Shown here in pieces: positions 1 to 5,482 of a stretch of 5,482 nucleotides of DNA. The notes under the pieces were generated by a model. It saw only the letters and a list, made by a program, of their open reading frames with translations. It was not told the DNA's origin and did not search any database. Within the stretch, counting starts at the first letter, position 1, and each line of letters opens with the position of its first letter. The stretch is taken from positions 1-5,482 of the forward strand of contig JAPUME010000323.1 in NCBI GenBank assembly GCA_027294185.1. The letters run 5' to 3'. The DNA is from Acidobacteriota bacterium. Its GTDB lineage: Bacteria > Acidobacteriota > Terriglobia > UBA7540 > JAPUME01. The translations under genes and the position numbers were made by a program.

Positions 1-1
1 G

Positions 2-2581
2 CGCATCGAAAAGCTGGGGCTGGAGTTCTACCAGAAGCTCCCCGACCCGGGAGCCTATCTGCACGACTTGAACGGCCTCTTCTCCCGTTGCCAGGATGAG
101 CTGGTCGAGCCGGAGGATTTCGAGGCCTACGTCCGCGCGCGCGATGAGGTGCTCTCGGGCCAACCCTCTTCCGATTCGGCGACCGAACGTTCCCGGCAGG
201 AAGAGCTCCGGCGGTTGAGCGAAATTGCCCGGGCCTTCCGCAACTCCAGGAAGTTGCTCCAGGAAGAGAACTCGGTCAGTATCGGCAGCCTGATCAATGA
301 AACGCTTCGCCTCTTCGAGCAGGAGCCGGAATTGCTGGCCGAATACCAGCAGAAGTTCCGCTACGTTTTGGTGGACGAGTTTCAAGATACCAACCTGGCG
401 CAGATCGAGCTGCTGCGTCGGCTCGTGCTTCCCCCCTACAACGTTACGGTGGTCGGCGACGACGACCAGGCCATTTATCGCTTCCGTGGAGCTTCCTACG
501 GGAGCTTCCAGCTTTTCGGCGAACTTTTCCCGGGGCATCGAACGGTTTCGCTCTTTGAGAATTACCGCTCGACGAAGAGAATCTTGCGCGTGGCCGAAGC
601 CGTTATCGCGCAGAACGGCGCGGCACGATACCGGGAGAAGAAACCGTTGCAGACGCCCCACGGCGAGGGGTCGAAAGTGTTTCTGGTCAACTCGCCCGAT
701 TACCGCGCCGAGGCCGGCTGGGTTGGGGGGGAAATCGAGCGCCTCAAGGGGCAGGGGAGGCCGCTGGGAGAAATCGCGGTGCTCTATCGTTCCCACAGCA
801 ATCGCGACCTGCTGGTGGAGGAATTGCGGCGGCGCAATCTACCGTTTTCGATTCGCGGCCTCTCTGTCCTTTCCGCCACTGTGTTGCGTGACCTCCATGC
901 GTACCTGGAGGTGATTCTCCGTCCGCATTCGAGTATCAGCCTGATCCGGATTCTGCTCATGCCGAAATGGCGGCTGCCCGAGGACTGGGCTCTCGAGCTT
1001 CGCCGCAGGGCGGAGAAGAACCGCCGATCGCTCTTCTCTGAGATTCTGAAAGAGGAGAACACTCTCTGGAAGGCGGACCTGGAAAAATCCTGCTGGTCGG
1101 AACTGAAGAGCCTCCTGCGAGGGTTCAAACGCAGGGCCGAGCGGCAGCCGGTGACGGAGCTGGTTTCGGCCCTGGTGGACCGGCTCCAGCTTCGCCTGCT
1201 GCCTCATCAGCCCGACCACCGCTACATCAAAGCCTTCTTTGAATTCCTGAAAGAGTGGGAGGAGAAGAGCGAGACTCGGAAGCTTGCGGAATTCATGGAA
1301 TACCTGGACTATTTCCGCCAGGCCGGGGGAAAAATCGATGCCCCCGAGCCGAGCGACCTCTCACAGGCGCTCCAACTGATGTCAATTCATTCGGCGAAGG
1401 GGCTGGAGTTTCCCGTGGTCTTCATTCTCGGCGTTGCCGCGGGGAGGTTCCCGCACCGGTTCGAGAAATCGAGAATCGAATTTCCCGCGGAGCTCGTCAA
1501 GGGTCCCATACCGCCGGGAGACTTCCATCTGCAAGAGGAGACGCGCCTCTTCTATGTAGCCCTTACGCGGGCGAAGGAGCGGCTCTACATCTCCGGCATG
1601 TCGAAGCCGCGCAGGAAACCTTCCTGGTTCGTGGAAAAGCTTCTCGCGAACGGTTTGCTGGCCGGAAAGGACCTGGAGCAAGTCGAGGCGCCGCCTGTCG
1701 GACCCGCTCCCGCCGATGGGTCGGGCAGCGGCGCGCCGCGCGCCGATTCTTCCACTTCCCCGCAGCCGACCCTGGTCGAGGGGGCAGGGAAGTCGCCTTA
1801 CTTCTATGCGGACGTCTCCGGCTGGGCGGCGGAGGATTTGCCGCAGCTCGCATCGGAGAAATTGTCGCTGTCGGCATCTGCGGTCGAAACCTATAAGACG
1901 TGTCCTTTGAAGTTCAAGCTGGGCCACTACTCGAAAGTGCCGACCGGCCCTCACCCTGCCCTCACCTTCGGCAACATCATGCATGTCTGTGTCAAACGGT
2001 ACTTTGAATTGCGAAAAAATAAGACGCCCACCTTTGAGGAGATGAAAAAGATTTACGAGTCCCAGTGGCGGCAGGCAGGGTTCGAGGACCGCTACCAGGA
2101 GGAGGCTTACAAGAAAGCCGGACTGGAACAACTTCGCGGTTTTTGCGACGAGCACCGGAACCGGGATATCAAGCCTCTGGCGCTGGAACGCCGATTCAGC
2201 CTGGACCTGGGGGACATCGTCCTCGAAGGCCGCATCGATCAGATCAACTCGCTGGGAAACGGTGCGGTCGAGCTGGTGGATTACAAGACCGGCACGCCTC
2301 AGGATCAGAAGAAAGCGGACCGAAGCCTGCAGCTTTCGCTCTACGCGCTGGCCGCGCGGCGTGAGTTGAAGCTCGACCCGCAGCGCCTGACGTTTTACAA
2401 TCTCACTTCCAACGAAGCGGTGTCGGCGATTCGCACCGACAAGGATTTGGAGAAGGCTCAGGAAACTTTGCGTGAAGTGGCAGGGGAGATCCGGCAGAGG
2501 CATTTCGATCCCAAACCGGGTTATGCCTGCAAGTTCTGTGACTACTTCCCCATTTGTCCGGCTCAGGAGAGGAATCCCTGA
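2..2581 (+). CDS. UvrD/Rep-family DNA helicase fused to a PD-(D/E)XK nuclease, AdnB/AddB-like (5' end missing)
   Basis: An ATP-driven 3'-5' DNA translocase joined to a nuclease, of the kind that resects double-strand breaks for recombination. The frame is open to the left edge, so the start and Walker A motif are outside the window. Numbering from the codon at base 2 (859 residues visible), superfamily 1 motifs appear in order: II DEFQDT (125-130), III GDDDQAIYRFRGA (152-164), IV ENYRST (186-191), V SIHSAKGLEF (461-470) and VI EETRLFYVALTRAKER (513-528). A Pro/Gly/Ser linker (about 562-600) leads to a RecB-like nuclease domain: H661, GRID with D746, DYK (D760, K762) and QLSLYA (777-782). Cysteines C634, C843, C846 and C852, the last three spaced C-x2-C-x5-C, match the Fe-S staple known from AddB and AdnA/B nucleases. 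All visible catalytic residues are present, so it should be active. The TTG at 68 is not the true start. Any AdnA/AddA-type partner would lie upstream, so the subunit name stays open. Confidence 0.93.
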   Translation, partial: RIEKLGLEFYQKLPDPGAYLHDLNGLFSRCQDELVEPEDFEAYVRARDEVLSGQPSSDSATERSRQEELRRLSEIARAFRNSRKLLQEENSVSIGSLINETLRLFEQEPELLAEYQQKFRYVLVDEFQDTNLAQIELLRRLVLPPYNVTVVGDDDQAIYRFRGASYGSFQLFGELFPGHRTVSLFENYRSTKRILRVAEAVIAQNGAARYREKKPLQTPHGEGSKVFLVNSPDYRAEAGWVGGEIERLKGQGRPLGEIAVLYRSHSNRDLLVEELRRRNLPFSIRGLSVLSATVLRDLHAYLEVILRPHSSISLIRILLMPKWRLPEDWALELRRRAEKNRRSLFSEILKEENTLWKADLEKSCWSELKSLLRGFKRRAERQPVTELVSALVDRLQLRLLPHQPDHRYIKAFFEFLKEWEEKSETRKLAEFMEYLDYFRQAGGKIDAPEPSDLSQALQLMSIHSAKGLEFPVVFILGVAAGRFPHRFEKSRIEFPAELVKGPIPPGDFHLQEETRLFYVALTRAKERLYISGMSKPRRKPSWFVEKLLANGLLAGKDLEQVEAPPVGPAPADGSGSGAPRADSSTSPQPTLVEGAGKSPYFYADVSGWAAEDLPQLASEKLSLSASAVETYKTCPLKFKLGHYSKVPTGPHPALTFGNIMHVCVKRYFELRKNKTPTFEEMKKIYESQWRQAGFEDRYQEEAYKKAGLEQLRGFCDEHRNRDIKPLALERRFSLDLGDIVLEGRIDQINSLGNGAVELVDYKTGTPQDQKKADRSLQLSLYALAARRELKLDPQRLTFYNLTSNEAVSAIRTDKDLEKAQETLREVAGEIRQRHFDPKPGYACKFCDYFPICPAQERNP

Positions 2582-2611
2582 ACCGGATTCAATAGACGAT
2601 GAGTTCGAATC

Positions 2612-3754
2612 ATGACACCTATTGAAATCATTGTGGCCGGTGTGGTTCTGATTCTTTTTCTGGCGGCGGCGCTGGTCGGATTCAAGAAGTTGGTGCTGTC
2701 GGGCGCGGCGCGGGGCACGGAAAGTTCGCTCCAGCTTCTTCAGCAACAGATGGAGAGCCTGCGCGGCCAGCTTCAGGACTCCATTCGTGGCATGAGCGCC
2801 GAGGTGAACACGCGGCTGAATCAATTGAACGACAGCGTGGCCCAGCGGCTGGCCGAAAATGTGACTGCCATACAGTCGAGCGGGCGACAGGTCGGAGATG
2901 GAGTGAACCGCGCCCTGAATGCCGTCGGGGAAGTCCGGCAGCAATTGGGGAAACTGGAGGAGGCAAGCCTCCGCATTTTCGATGTCGGAAAGGACATCGC
3001 CGCCCTGCAGGACCTTCTCCGCGCCCCTCAATTCCGCGGCGGCCTGGGGGAATATCTTCTCGAAGAATTGCTGGCGCAGATGTTTCCCAAAAAATTCTTC
3101 ACCACGCAATACACCTTTGAGAGCGGCGAGAGGGTCGATGCGGTGCTCCGCGTAGGCGAGGGACGCATCCCGATTGATTCGAAATTTCCTATGGAGAGTT
3201 TCTCGAGGGCCGTCGAGGCGGAGCGGTCCGGCTCGGAGGGTGAGGCCCGCCTGGCGCAGCGCCGCTTCCGGGCGGAAATCAAAAAGCACATCGACGAGAT
3301 TGCCAGGAAGTACATCCGTCCCAAGGAAAATTTCTATGACTTCGCGCTGATGTATGTGCCGGCGGAGAATGTCTACTACGAGACGATTATTCGTGATGAG
3401 GGCAGGCGTGATGAGGGTGGGCTGTTCGAATACGCCATCTCCCGCCGCGTGATTCCGCTTTCTCCCAACACTCTTTTTGCCTATCTTCAGGTCATCGTCA
3501 TGGGCCTGCGGGGCCTCAAGGTGGAAGAGAGCGCCAAGAAGATTCTTTCCGGCCTCGGACAGCTTCAAAAGGAGTTGGAGAAGATGCAGGAGAGTTTCGA
3601 TAAGGTTGGAACTCAGCTCCAATATGCTCGCAACAACTATGACGAAGCCCGCCGCCGGCTGACGGATTTCTCCCGCCAATTGACCGTATTGAGCGACCTC
3701 TCGGACTCCGGCGAGCCGCAGATGGTGCTGACGTCGCACGAGGATGAGGACTGA
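2612..3754 (+). CDS. rmuC: DNA recombination protein RmuC
   Basis: RmuC-family protein of 380 residues. In E. coli, RmuC limits recombination at inverted repeats, and the family is predicted to have a restriction-endonuclease-like fold. The N-terminus has one hydrophobic segment (about 4-24) followed by Lys-Lys, which suggests a membrane anchor with the rest in the cytoplasm. Residues about 38-135 are Gln/Glu/Leu-rich and look like coiled coil. The RmuC domain follows (about 140-345): LGEYLLEELL (145-154), D176 in VDAVLRVG, the IPIDSKFP strand with D189 and K191 (a D-x-K nuclease-like pair), then the family blocks IRPKENFYDFALMYVPAE and IPLSPNTLFAYLQ. It is somewhat shorter than E. coli RmuC (about 475), mostly through a shorter coiled coil. 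It starts 30 nt after the helicase-nuclease stop with no internal promoter seen, so an operon is likely. No good Shine-Dalgarno precedes the ATG (only a weak GATGAG), so translation may depend partly on the upstream gene. Confidence 0.95.
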   Translation: MTPIEIIVAGVVLILFLAAALVGFKKLVLSGAARGTESSLQLLQQQMESLRGQLQDSIRGMSAEVNTRLNQLNDSVAQRLAENVTAIQSSGRQVGDGVNRALNAVGEVRQQLGKLEEASLRIFDVGKDIAALQDLLRAPQFRGGLGEYLLEELLAQMFPKKFFTTQYTFESGERVDAVLRVGEGRIPIDSKFPMESFSRAVEAERSGSEGEARLAQRRFRAEIKKHIDEIARKYIRPKENFYDFALMYVPAENVYYETIIRDEGRRDEGGLFEYAISRRVIPLSPNTLFAYLQVIVMGLRGLKVEESAKKILSGLGQLQKELEKMQESFDKVGTQLQYARNNYDEARRRLTDFSRQLTVLSDLSDSGEPQMVLTSHEDED

Positions 3755-4131
3755 GATGGACCTATGTCTTTTGCCCCTTCCCTCAGAGGGTCCCCACCCG
3801 TAGGCCCGGTGGGCTATTGTTAAACCACTCCCCTCATTAAACCGATAAATAACAATGGTGATGCCTTGCGTGGAGGTCAACGTGGTCAAGACCACTGTTT
3901 CCGGCGACCAGGTGAATTTCATCTTCCTGGAAAATATCCTTCGTTTCTAGTGGGCCCATCCTTCCTTGAGGGCTCGTGCCACCGGGAAGCGGACATTGGC
4001 TGCCGCCCGGCCCCGCCTCTATTGAAAAAGTTCCGGTTCTAAATCGAATTGGGTCTAGGGCCATTCCCGAATAGGGAAAATTGATCGTATTTCCAATTAT
4101 TGAACGACTTAGGAACCACGGCCATGAACCT
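3755..4131. other. Non-coding stretch between rmuC and the cold-shock promoter, with several inverted repeats
   Basis: No credible gene is present: the frames are short and lack ribosome binding sites. It holds a 14-bp palindrome GTGGTC-AA-GACCAC (3882-3895), TGGGCCCA (3951-3958), a GC-rich hairpin with arms CCGGG (3982-3986) and CCCGG (4006-4010) plus an inner CGG/CCG, and TTCCC-GAATA-GGGAA (4064-4078). TCTAAATCG occurs at 4038-4046 and again at 4148-4156 in the promoter. Base composition shifts toward AT from about 4020 onward, as expected on approach to a promoter. The hairpins have no T-tracts, so none is an obvious terminator. They could be protein-binding sites, an unrecognised small RNA or chance. 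Confidence 0.5.
3793..3813 (+). terminator. Weak hairpin after rmuC, possible terminator
   Basis: CCCACC (3793-3798) pairs perfectly with GGTGGG (3808-3813) around a 9-nt loop, 38 nt after the rmuC stop. Only a broken T-rich stretch follows (CTATTGTT), so it is a poor intrinsic terminator. It may instead protect the mRNA 3' end. It is the best termination candidate between rmuC and the cold-shock gene. Confidence 0.3.
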
Positions 4132-4146
4132 TCAATAATCTATTGA
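4132..4146. promoter_or_regulatory. Operator-like inverted repeat overlapping the cold-shock gene -35 box
   Basis: TCAATA-ATC-TATTGA is a perfect 6-bp inverted repeat with a 3-bp centre, and it covers the first four bases of the -35 hexamer. The half-site TATTGA also occurs at 4098-4103 and 4020-4025. A longer perfect inverted repeat joins ATTATTGAA (4096-4104) to TTCAATAAT (4131-4139). The position suits a repressor, or an activator if only the outer sites are bound. The AT-rich sequence just upstream of -35 could also act as an UP element. No matching regulator family is recognised. The repeat is seen directly; its role is inferred. Confidence 0.4.
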
Positions 4147-4170
4147 CTCTAAATCGTAGCCTTGTACAAT
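4143..4170 (+). promoter_or_regulatory. Sigma70-type promoter for the cold-shock gene
   Basis: The -35 box TTGACT (4143-4148) and -10 box TACAAT (4165-4170) each match the housekeeping consensus at five of six positions, with a 16-bp spacer. Transcription would start near 4176-4178. That leaves a leader of about 120 nt before the chosen start codon, typical in length for cold-shock mRNAs. An AT-rich stretch lies immediately upstream. This is the only strong promoter match in the window. Confidence 0.72.
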
Positions 4171-4176
4171 AAACGC

Positions 4177-4297
4177 GCCAATAGGTCGAAAGTCCGTGGG
4201 CACGGAAACCTGCCGCGGAGGCCCGGATGGCTGAGGGCCAGCGGTATCCAGACGAGAGAAGCAACACTGCCGGCCCGAAAGAAACAGGAGGATGTTC
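4177..4297 (+). promoter_or_regulatory. Structured 5' leader of the cold-shock mRNA
   Basis: The untranslated leader is GC-rich and can fold extensively. The first element is a composite hairpin: AGGT (4183-4186) with ACCT (4208-4211) encloses TCCGT (4193-4197) with ACGGA (4202-4206) over a GGGC tetraloop. Next, GGGCC (4235-4239) can pair with the upstream GGCCC (4220-4224). Alternatively, as part of GGGCCAGC (4235-4242), it can pair with GCCGGCCC (4269-4276) with a single A-C mismatch. These pairings exclude each other. A third option pairs GGA-TGGC (4225-4231) with GCCA (4237-4240) and TCC (4247-4249). The ribosome site itself stays purine-rich and unpaired in all of them. E. coli cspA has a long temperature-responsive leader; similar behaviour here is inference. 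I recognise no known riboswitch class. Confidence 0.45.
4286..4291 (+). promoter_or_regulatory. Ribosome binding site that favours the GTG start of the cold-shock gene
   Basis: AGGAGG is a full-strength Shine-Dalgarno. It directly abuts the ATG at 4292 (no spacer), which is too close for normal initiation, but lies 6 nt before the in-frame GTG at 4298. The GTG is therefore the more likely start, and the protein would begin Met-Asp-Arg-Ile-Gln-Gly. Confidence 0.75.
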
Positions 4298-4657
4298 GTG
4301 GATAGGATTCAAGGCAAAGTGAAGTGGTTTAACAATCGCAAAGGCTACGGCTTCGTCGGTCGGGATGACGGCGACGACGTTTTCGTTCACTATTCCGCCA
4401 TTGATGGTGATGGCTTCAAGACATTGCAAGAAGGTGACCTGATCGAATTCGAGGTTGTTCAGGGTCAGAAAGGCCCGCAGGCGGATAAGGTTACCAAGGT
4501 TTCGGACGCTGGCGACAGTGGTGACCCAGGCGGCGCAGGCGATGCTGGTGACGCTGGTGACGCAGGCGATGCTGGTGATGCAGGTGATGCTGGTGACGCT
4601 GGCGGCGCAGGTGATGCTGGCGACGGTGGCGATGCTGGCGACCGTGGCGCGGCTTAG
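4298..4657 (+). CDS. Cold-shock-domain protein with an acidic Gly-X-Y (Gly-Asp-Ala) repeat tail
   Basis: A CspA-family single-stranded nucleic-acid-binding protein, normally an RNA chaperone that melts mRNA structure in the cytoplasm. With the GTG start it has 119 residues; the ATG at 4292 would add two. Residues about 3-68 form a complete cold-shock domain: GKVKWFN (6-12), RNP1 KGYGFV (15-20), RNP2 VFVHYSAI (28-35), and the closing [11 protein letters not shown] and GPQADKV strands. Typical family members end here, near 65-75 residues. This one continues from residue 72 to its last residue as 16 unbroken Gly-X-Y triplets, nine of them Gly-Asp-Ala. The tail carries 13 Asp against one Arg and only one Pro. 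It has its own promoter, leader and terminator, so it is a monocistronic unit between repair genes. Cold-shock identity is certain. The tail is probably disordered and might compete with nucleic acid for the binding face, but that is inference. Confidence 0.93.
   Translation: MDRIQGKVKWFNNRKGYGFVGRDDGDDVFVHYSAIDGDGFKTLQEGDLIEFEVVQGQKGPQADKVTKVSDAGDSGDPGGAGDAGDAGDAGDAGDAGDAGDAGGAGDAGDGGDAGDRGAA
4511..4654 (+). repeat. In-frame 9-bp tandem repeat encoding 16 Gly-X-Y triplets
   Basis: Sixteen consecutive 9-bp units with consensus GGY-GAY-GCW. The central seven (4538-4600) all encode Gly-Asp-Ala, and flanking units vary to [15 protein letters not shown] and GAA. Neighbouring units differ mainly at third codon positions (GGC/GGT, GAC/GAT, GCT/GCA), so the protein repeat is better kept than the DNA repeat. 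There is a hint of a 45-bp higher-order period: units 5-7 resemble units 10-12. Every unit is a multiple of three, so gain or loss changes tail length without a frameshift. Confidence 0.92.
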
Positions 4658-4764
4658 GCTGCTTTTAGGGCTAAACTCTCAAATCTACAATGAGGAGGCT
4701 CCAGAAGCTTCTGCCCCGCTTTATTGCCGAGGGGCGAGGCTTGCCGTGTTGGAGTGTCCGTTGT

Positions 4765-4791
4765 GCGGGACTGATCCTCTCCCGCTTTTTT
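4765..4791 (+). terminator. Rho-independent terminator of the cold-shock gene
   Basis: GCGGGA (4765-4770) pairs perfectly with TCCCGC (4780-4785) around a 9-nt loop, and six T residues follow at once (4786-4791). This is a textbook intrinsic terminator, 107 nt beyond the cold-shock stop codon. A second hairpin, GCCCC (4713-4717) with GGGGC (4731-4735), lies in the same 3' UTR without a T-tract. Confidence 0.85.
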
Positions 4792-4975
4792 CATCCCACC
4801 TTGCCTTTCCTCGCAGGTAGCTCCAAAAGCGGAAAAGACTTAAGCCGTATCGCGCAGGATTCTCTCCTCCTCATCACTTTCCCGAATTATGTTCTTGCAG
4901 GATTCTACTCTATGATCTAACAGAAGAAATCAGAGGGACGAGTTGTTCCCAGGCTACCCGGGGATTGGAGGGTTG
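4792..4975. other. Intergenic stretch upstream of polX with a weak promoter candidate
   Basis: No supported gene. A TATGAT hexamer at 4911-4916 resembles a -10 box, but the sequence 16-18 bp upstream is a poor -35, so the polX promoter is unresolved. The 10-mer GCAGGATTCT occurs twice (4854-4863 and 4897-4906), 43 bp apart, the second copy ending just before the -10 candidate. That could be a paired binding site or chance. The terminator upstream implies polX needs its own promoter somewhere here. Confidence 0.35.
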
Positions 4976-4983
4976 GGAGGTGA
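4976..4983 (+). promoter_or_regulatory. Strong ribosome binding site of polX
   Basis: GGAGGTGA matches the anti-Shine-Dalgarno across eight bases. Its GGAGG core ends 6 nt before the ATG at 4987, which fixes that start codon. Confidence 0.8.
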
Positions 4984-4986
4984 GGG

Positions 4987-5482
4987 ATGGAAAATCGCGA
5001 TATCGCCGCTGTATTTGAAGAGATCGCCAACCTGATGAAGATCCTCCAGGACGACCCGAAGTGGTCCTTCAAATCGGCGGCCTATGAGCGGGCTGCGCGG
5101 TCGCTCGAAGGCTTCCCCGAGCGTGCGGCTGACCTCGCAGGCGACCCTTCGCGAAAGCTTACCGAAATTCCCGCCGTCGGCGCTGACCTGGGCGCGAAAA
5201 TCCGCGAGTTGGTCGAAACCGGAAAGTGCGCCTACCACGCCGAGCAACTCGGCAAGGTCCCTCCCACCCTGTTGGACCTCCTTCGGCTCCAGGGTGTGGG
5301 GCCTCAGAAGGTGCGGCTCTTCTACCGGCAGGCGGGCATTGAAAACGTGGAGCAGCTTCAGGCGGCGGCGCAGGCGGGGAAACTCAGTGCGCTGCCCGGC
5401 ATGAGCCGGAAGTCGGAAGCCAATATCCTGAAGGCGCTCGATACCTTCCGCCGCGCCGTCGGGCGATTCCTTTTGAGTGAGG
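4987..5482 (+). CDS. polX: PolX-family DNA polymerase, N-terminal part (3' end missing)
   Basis: The first 165 residues of a bacterial/archaeal PolX, a family-X repair polymerase that fills short gaps in base-excision and end-joining repair and usually carries a C-terminal PHP exonuclease domain. Only the N-terminal 8-kDa-like and helix-hairpin-helix region is visible. It opens with ENRDIAAVFEEIANLMKI (2-19), as family members do, and has the SAAYERAARSL helix (30-40). Three hairpins follow: LTEIPAVGADLGAKIRELVE (58-77), LLRLQGVGPQKVRLFYRQAG (98-117) and LSALPGMSRKSEANIL (133-148). The frame runs open off the right edge at RRAVGRFLL, where the polymerase palm normally begins. Full-length relatives are about 570 residues, so under a third is present. 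Polymerase and PHP catalytic residues cannot be assessed. The GXG of the third hairpin reads GMS, a mild deviation. Confidence 0.9.
   Translation, partial: MENRDIAAVFEEIANLMKILQDDPKWSFKSAAYERAARSLEGFPERAADLAGDPSRKLTEIPAVGADLGAKIRELVETGKCAYHAEQLGKVPPTLLDLLRLQGVGPQKVRLFYRQAGIENVEQLQAAAQAGKLSALPGMSRKSEANILKALDTFRRAVGRFLLSE

Noticed and set aside
68..70. TTG at 68 as the start of the helicase-nuclease
   Set aside because: The frame is open to the window edge with family-like sequence before it. The Walker A region must lie further upstream, and no ribosome binding site precedes the TTG.
1382..3922. A long open frame (about 846 codons) on the minus strand, antisense to both repair genes
   Set aside because: It is a GC-rich shadow of the helicase-nuclease and rmuC. 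It spans two genes with clear family motifs and the gap between them, and its translation shows no recognisable domain.
3855..3950. A 31-codon ATG-to-TAG frame on the + strand after rmuC
   Set aside because: The translation looks plausibly protein-like but there is no ribosome binding site. An in-frame stop lies just upstream (3846-3848), no family is recognisable, and it contains the 3882-3895 palindrome.
3837..4064. A 75-codon minus-strand frame in the rmuC-csp gap
   Set aside because: No ribosome binding site or recognisable motif. Its composition fits chance and it overlaps inverted repeats.
4177..4260. Possible GEMM (c-di-GMP-I) riboswitch, because of a GAAA-containing hairpin and GGAAACC
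   Set aside because: The diagnostic CGCAAAGCC-like core and the tetraloop receptor are missing, and the GAAA hairpin has a U-U mismatch. The resemblance is superficial.
4511..4654. CRISPR-like or minisatellite array
   Set aside because: The units are 9 bp with no spacers and are fully in frame with the cold-shock gene, so this is a coding tandem repeat.
4718..4785. Zinc-ribbon-like residues (YC-x-GARL then ECPLCG) in one + frame of the csp 3' UTR
   Set aside because: The first Cys pair is incomplete, the frame has no start after the csp stop codon, and the second half is the terminator stem. Probably coincidence, though a decayed zinc ribbon cannot be excluded.
4690..4920. A 76-codon frame downstream of the cold-shock gene
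   Set aside because: It runs straight through the strong terminator at 4765-4791, has no Shine-Dalgarno at a proper distance and no recognisable domain.

Overview
The window looks like a chromosomal segment of a GC-rich, free-living bacterium. The genes are G/C-ending in codon use, tightly spaced and all on the + strand. The set (an AdnB/AddB-like helicase-nuclease, RmuC, a cold-shock-domain protein and a PolX-type polymerase) would fit Acidobacteriota or a related soil lineage. No marker here fixes the phylum, so that is a weak inference. No phage genes, transposases, CRISPR array, tRNA or rRNA are visible.

Layout. (1) Bases 2-2581: the 3' part of a large UvrD-superfamily helicase fused to a PD-(D/E)XK nuclease with a four-cysteine Fe-S signature. 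The Walker A end lies off the left edge. (2) Bases 2612-3754: rmuC, 30 nt downstream and very probably co-transcribed. (3) Bases 3755-4291: a 537-nt non-coding gap that grows more AT-rich toward its end. It holds several inverted repeats, a cluster of TATTGA motifs, a good sigma70-type promoter and a roughly 120-nt structured leader. (4) Bases 4298-4657: a cold-shock-domain protein whose normal domain is followed by 16 uninterrupted Gly-X-Y triplets, mostly Gly-Asp-Ala. (5) Bases 4658-4986: a 329-nt gap with a convincing intrinsic terminator at 4765-4791. (6) Bases 4987-5482: the 5' part of a PolX-family DNA polymerase gene, cut by the right edge.

How the parts relate. The first two genes form a DNA end-processing/recombination unit, and PolX is a gap-filling repair polymerase, so the neighbourhood is repair-flavoured. 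The cold-shock gene sits between them as its own transcription unit, with its own promoter, leader and terminator. It is the least ordinary item: an acidic, collagen-like-repeat tail on a nucleic-acid-binding domain, behind an operator-like palindrome and a leader able to form mutually exclusive helices. I see no wholly new multi-gene system here. The regulated, tailed cold-shock protein is the best candidate for something undescribed.
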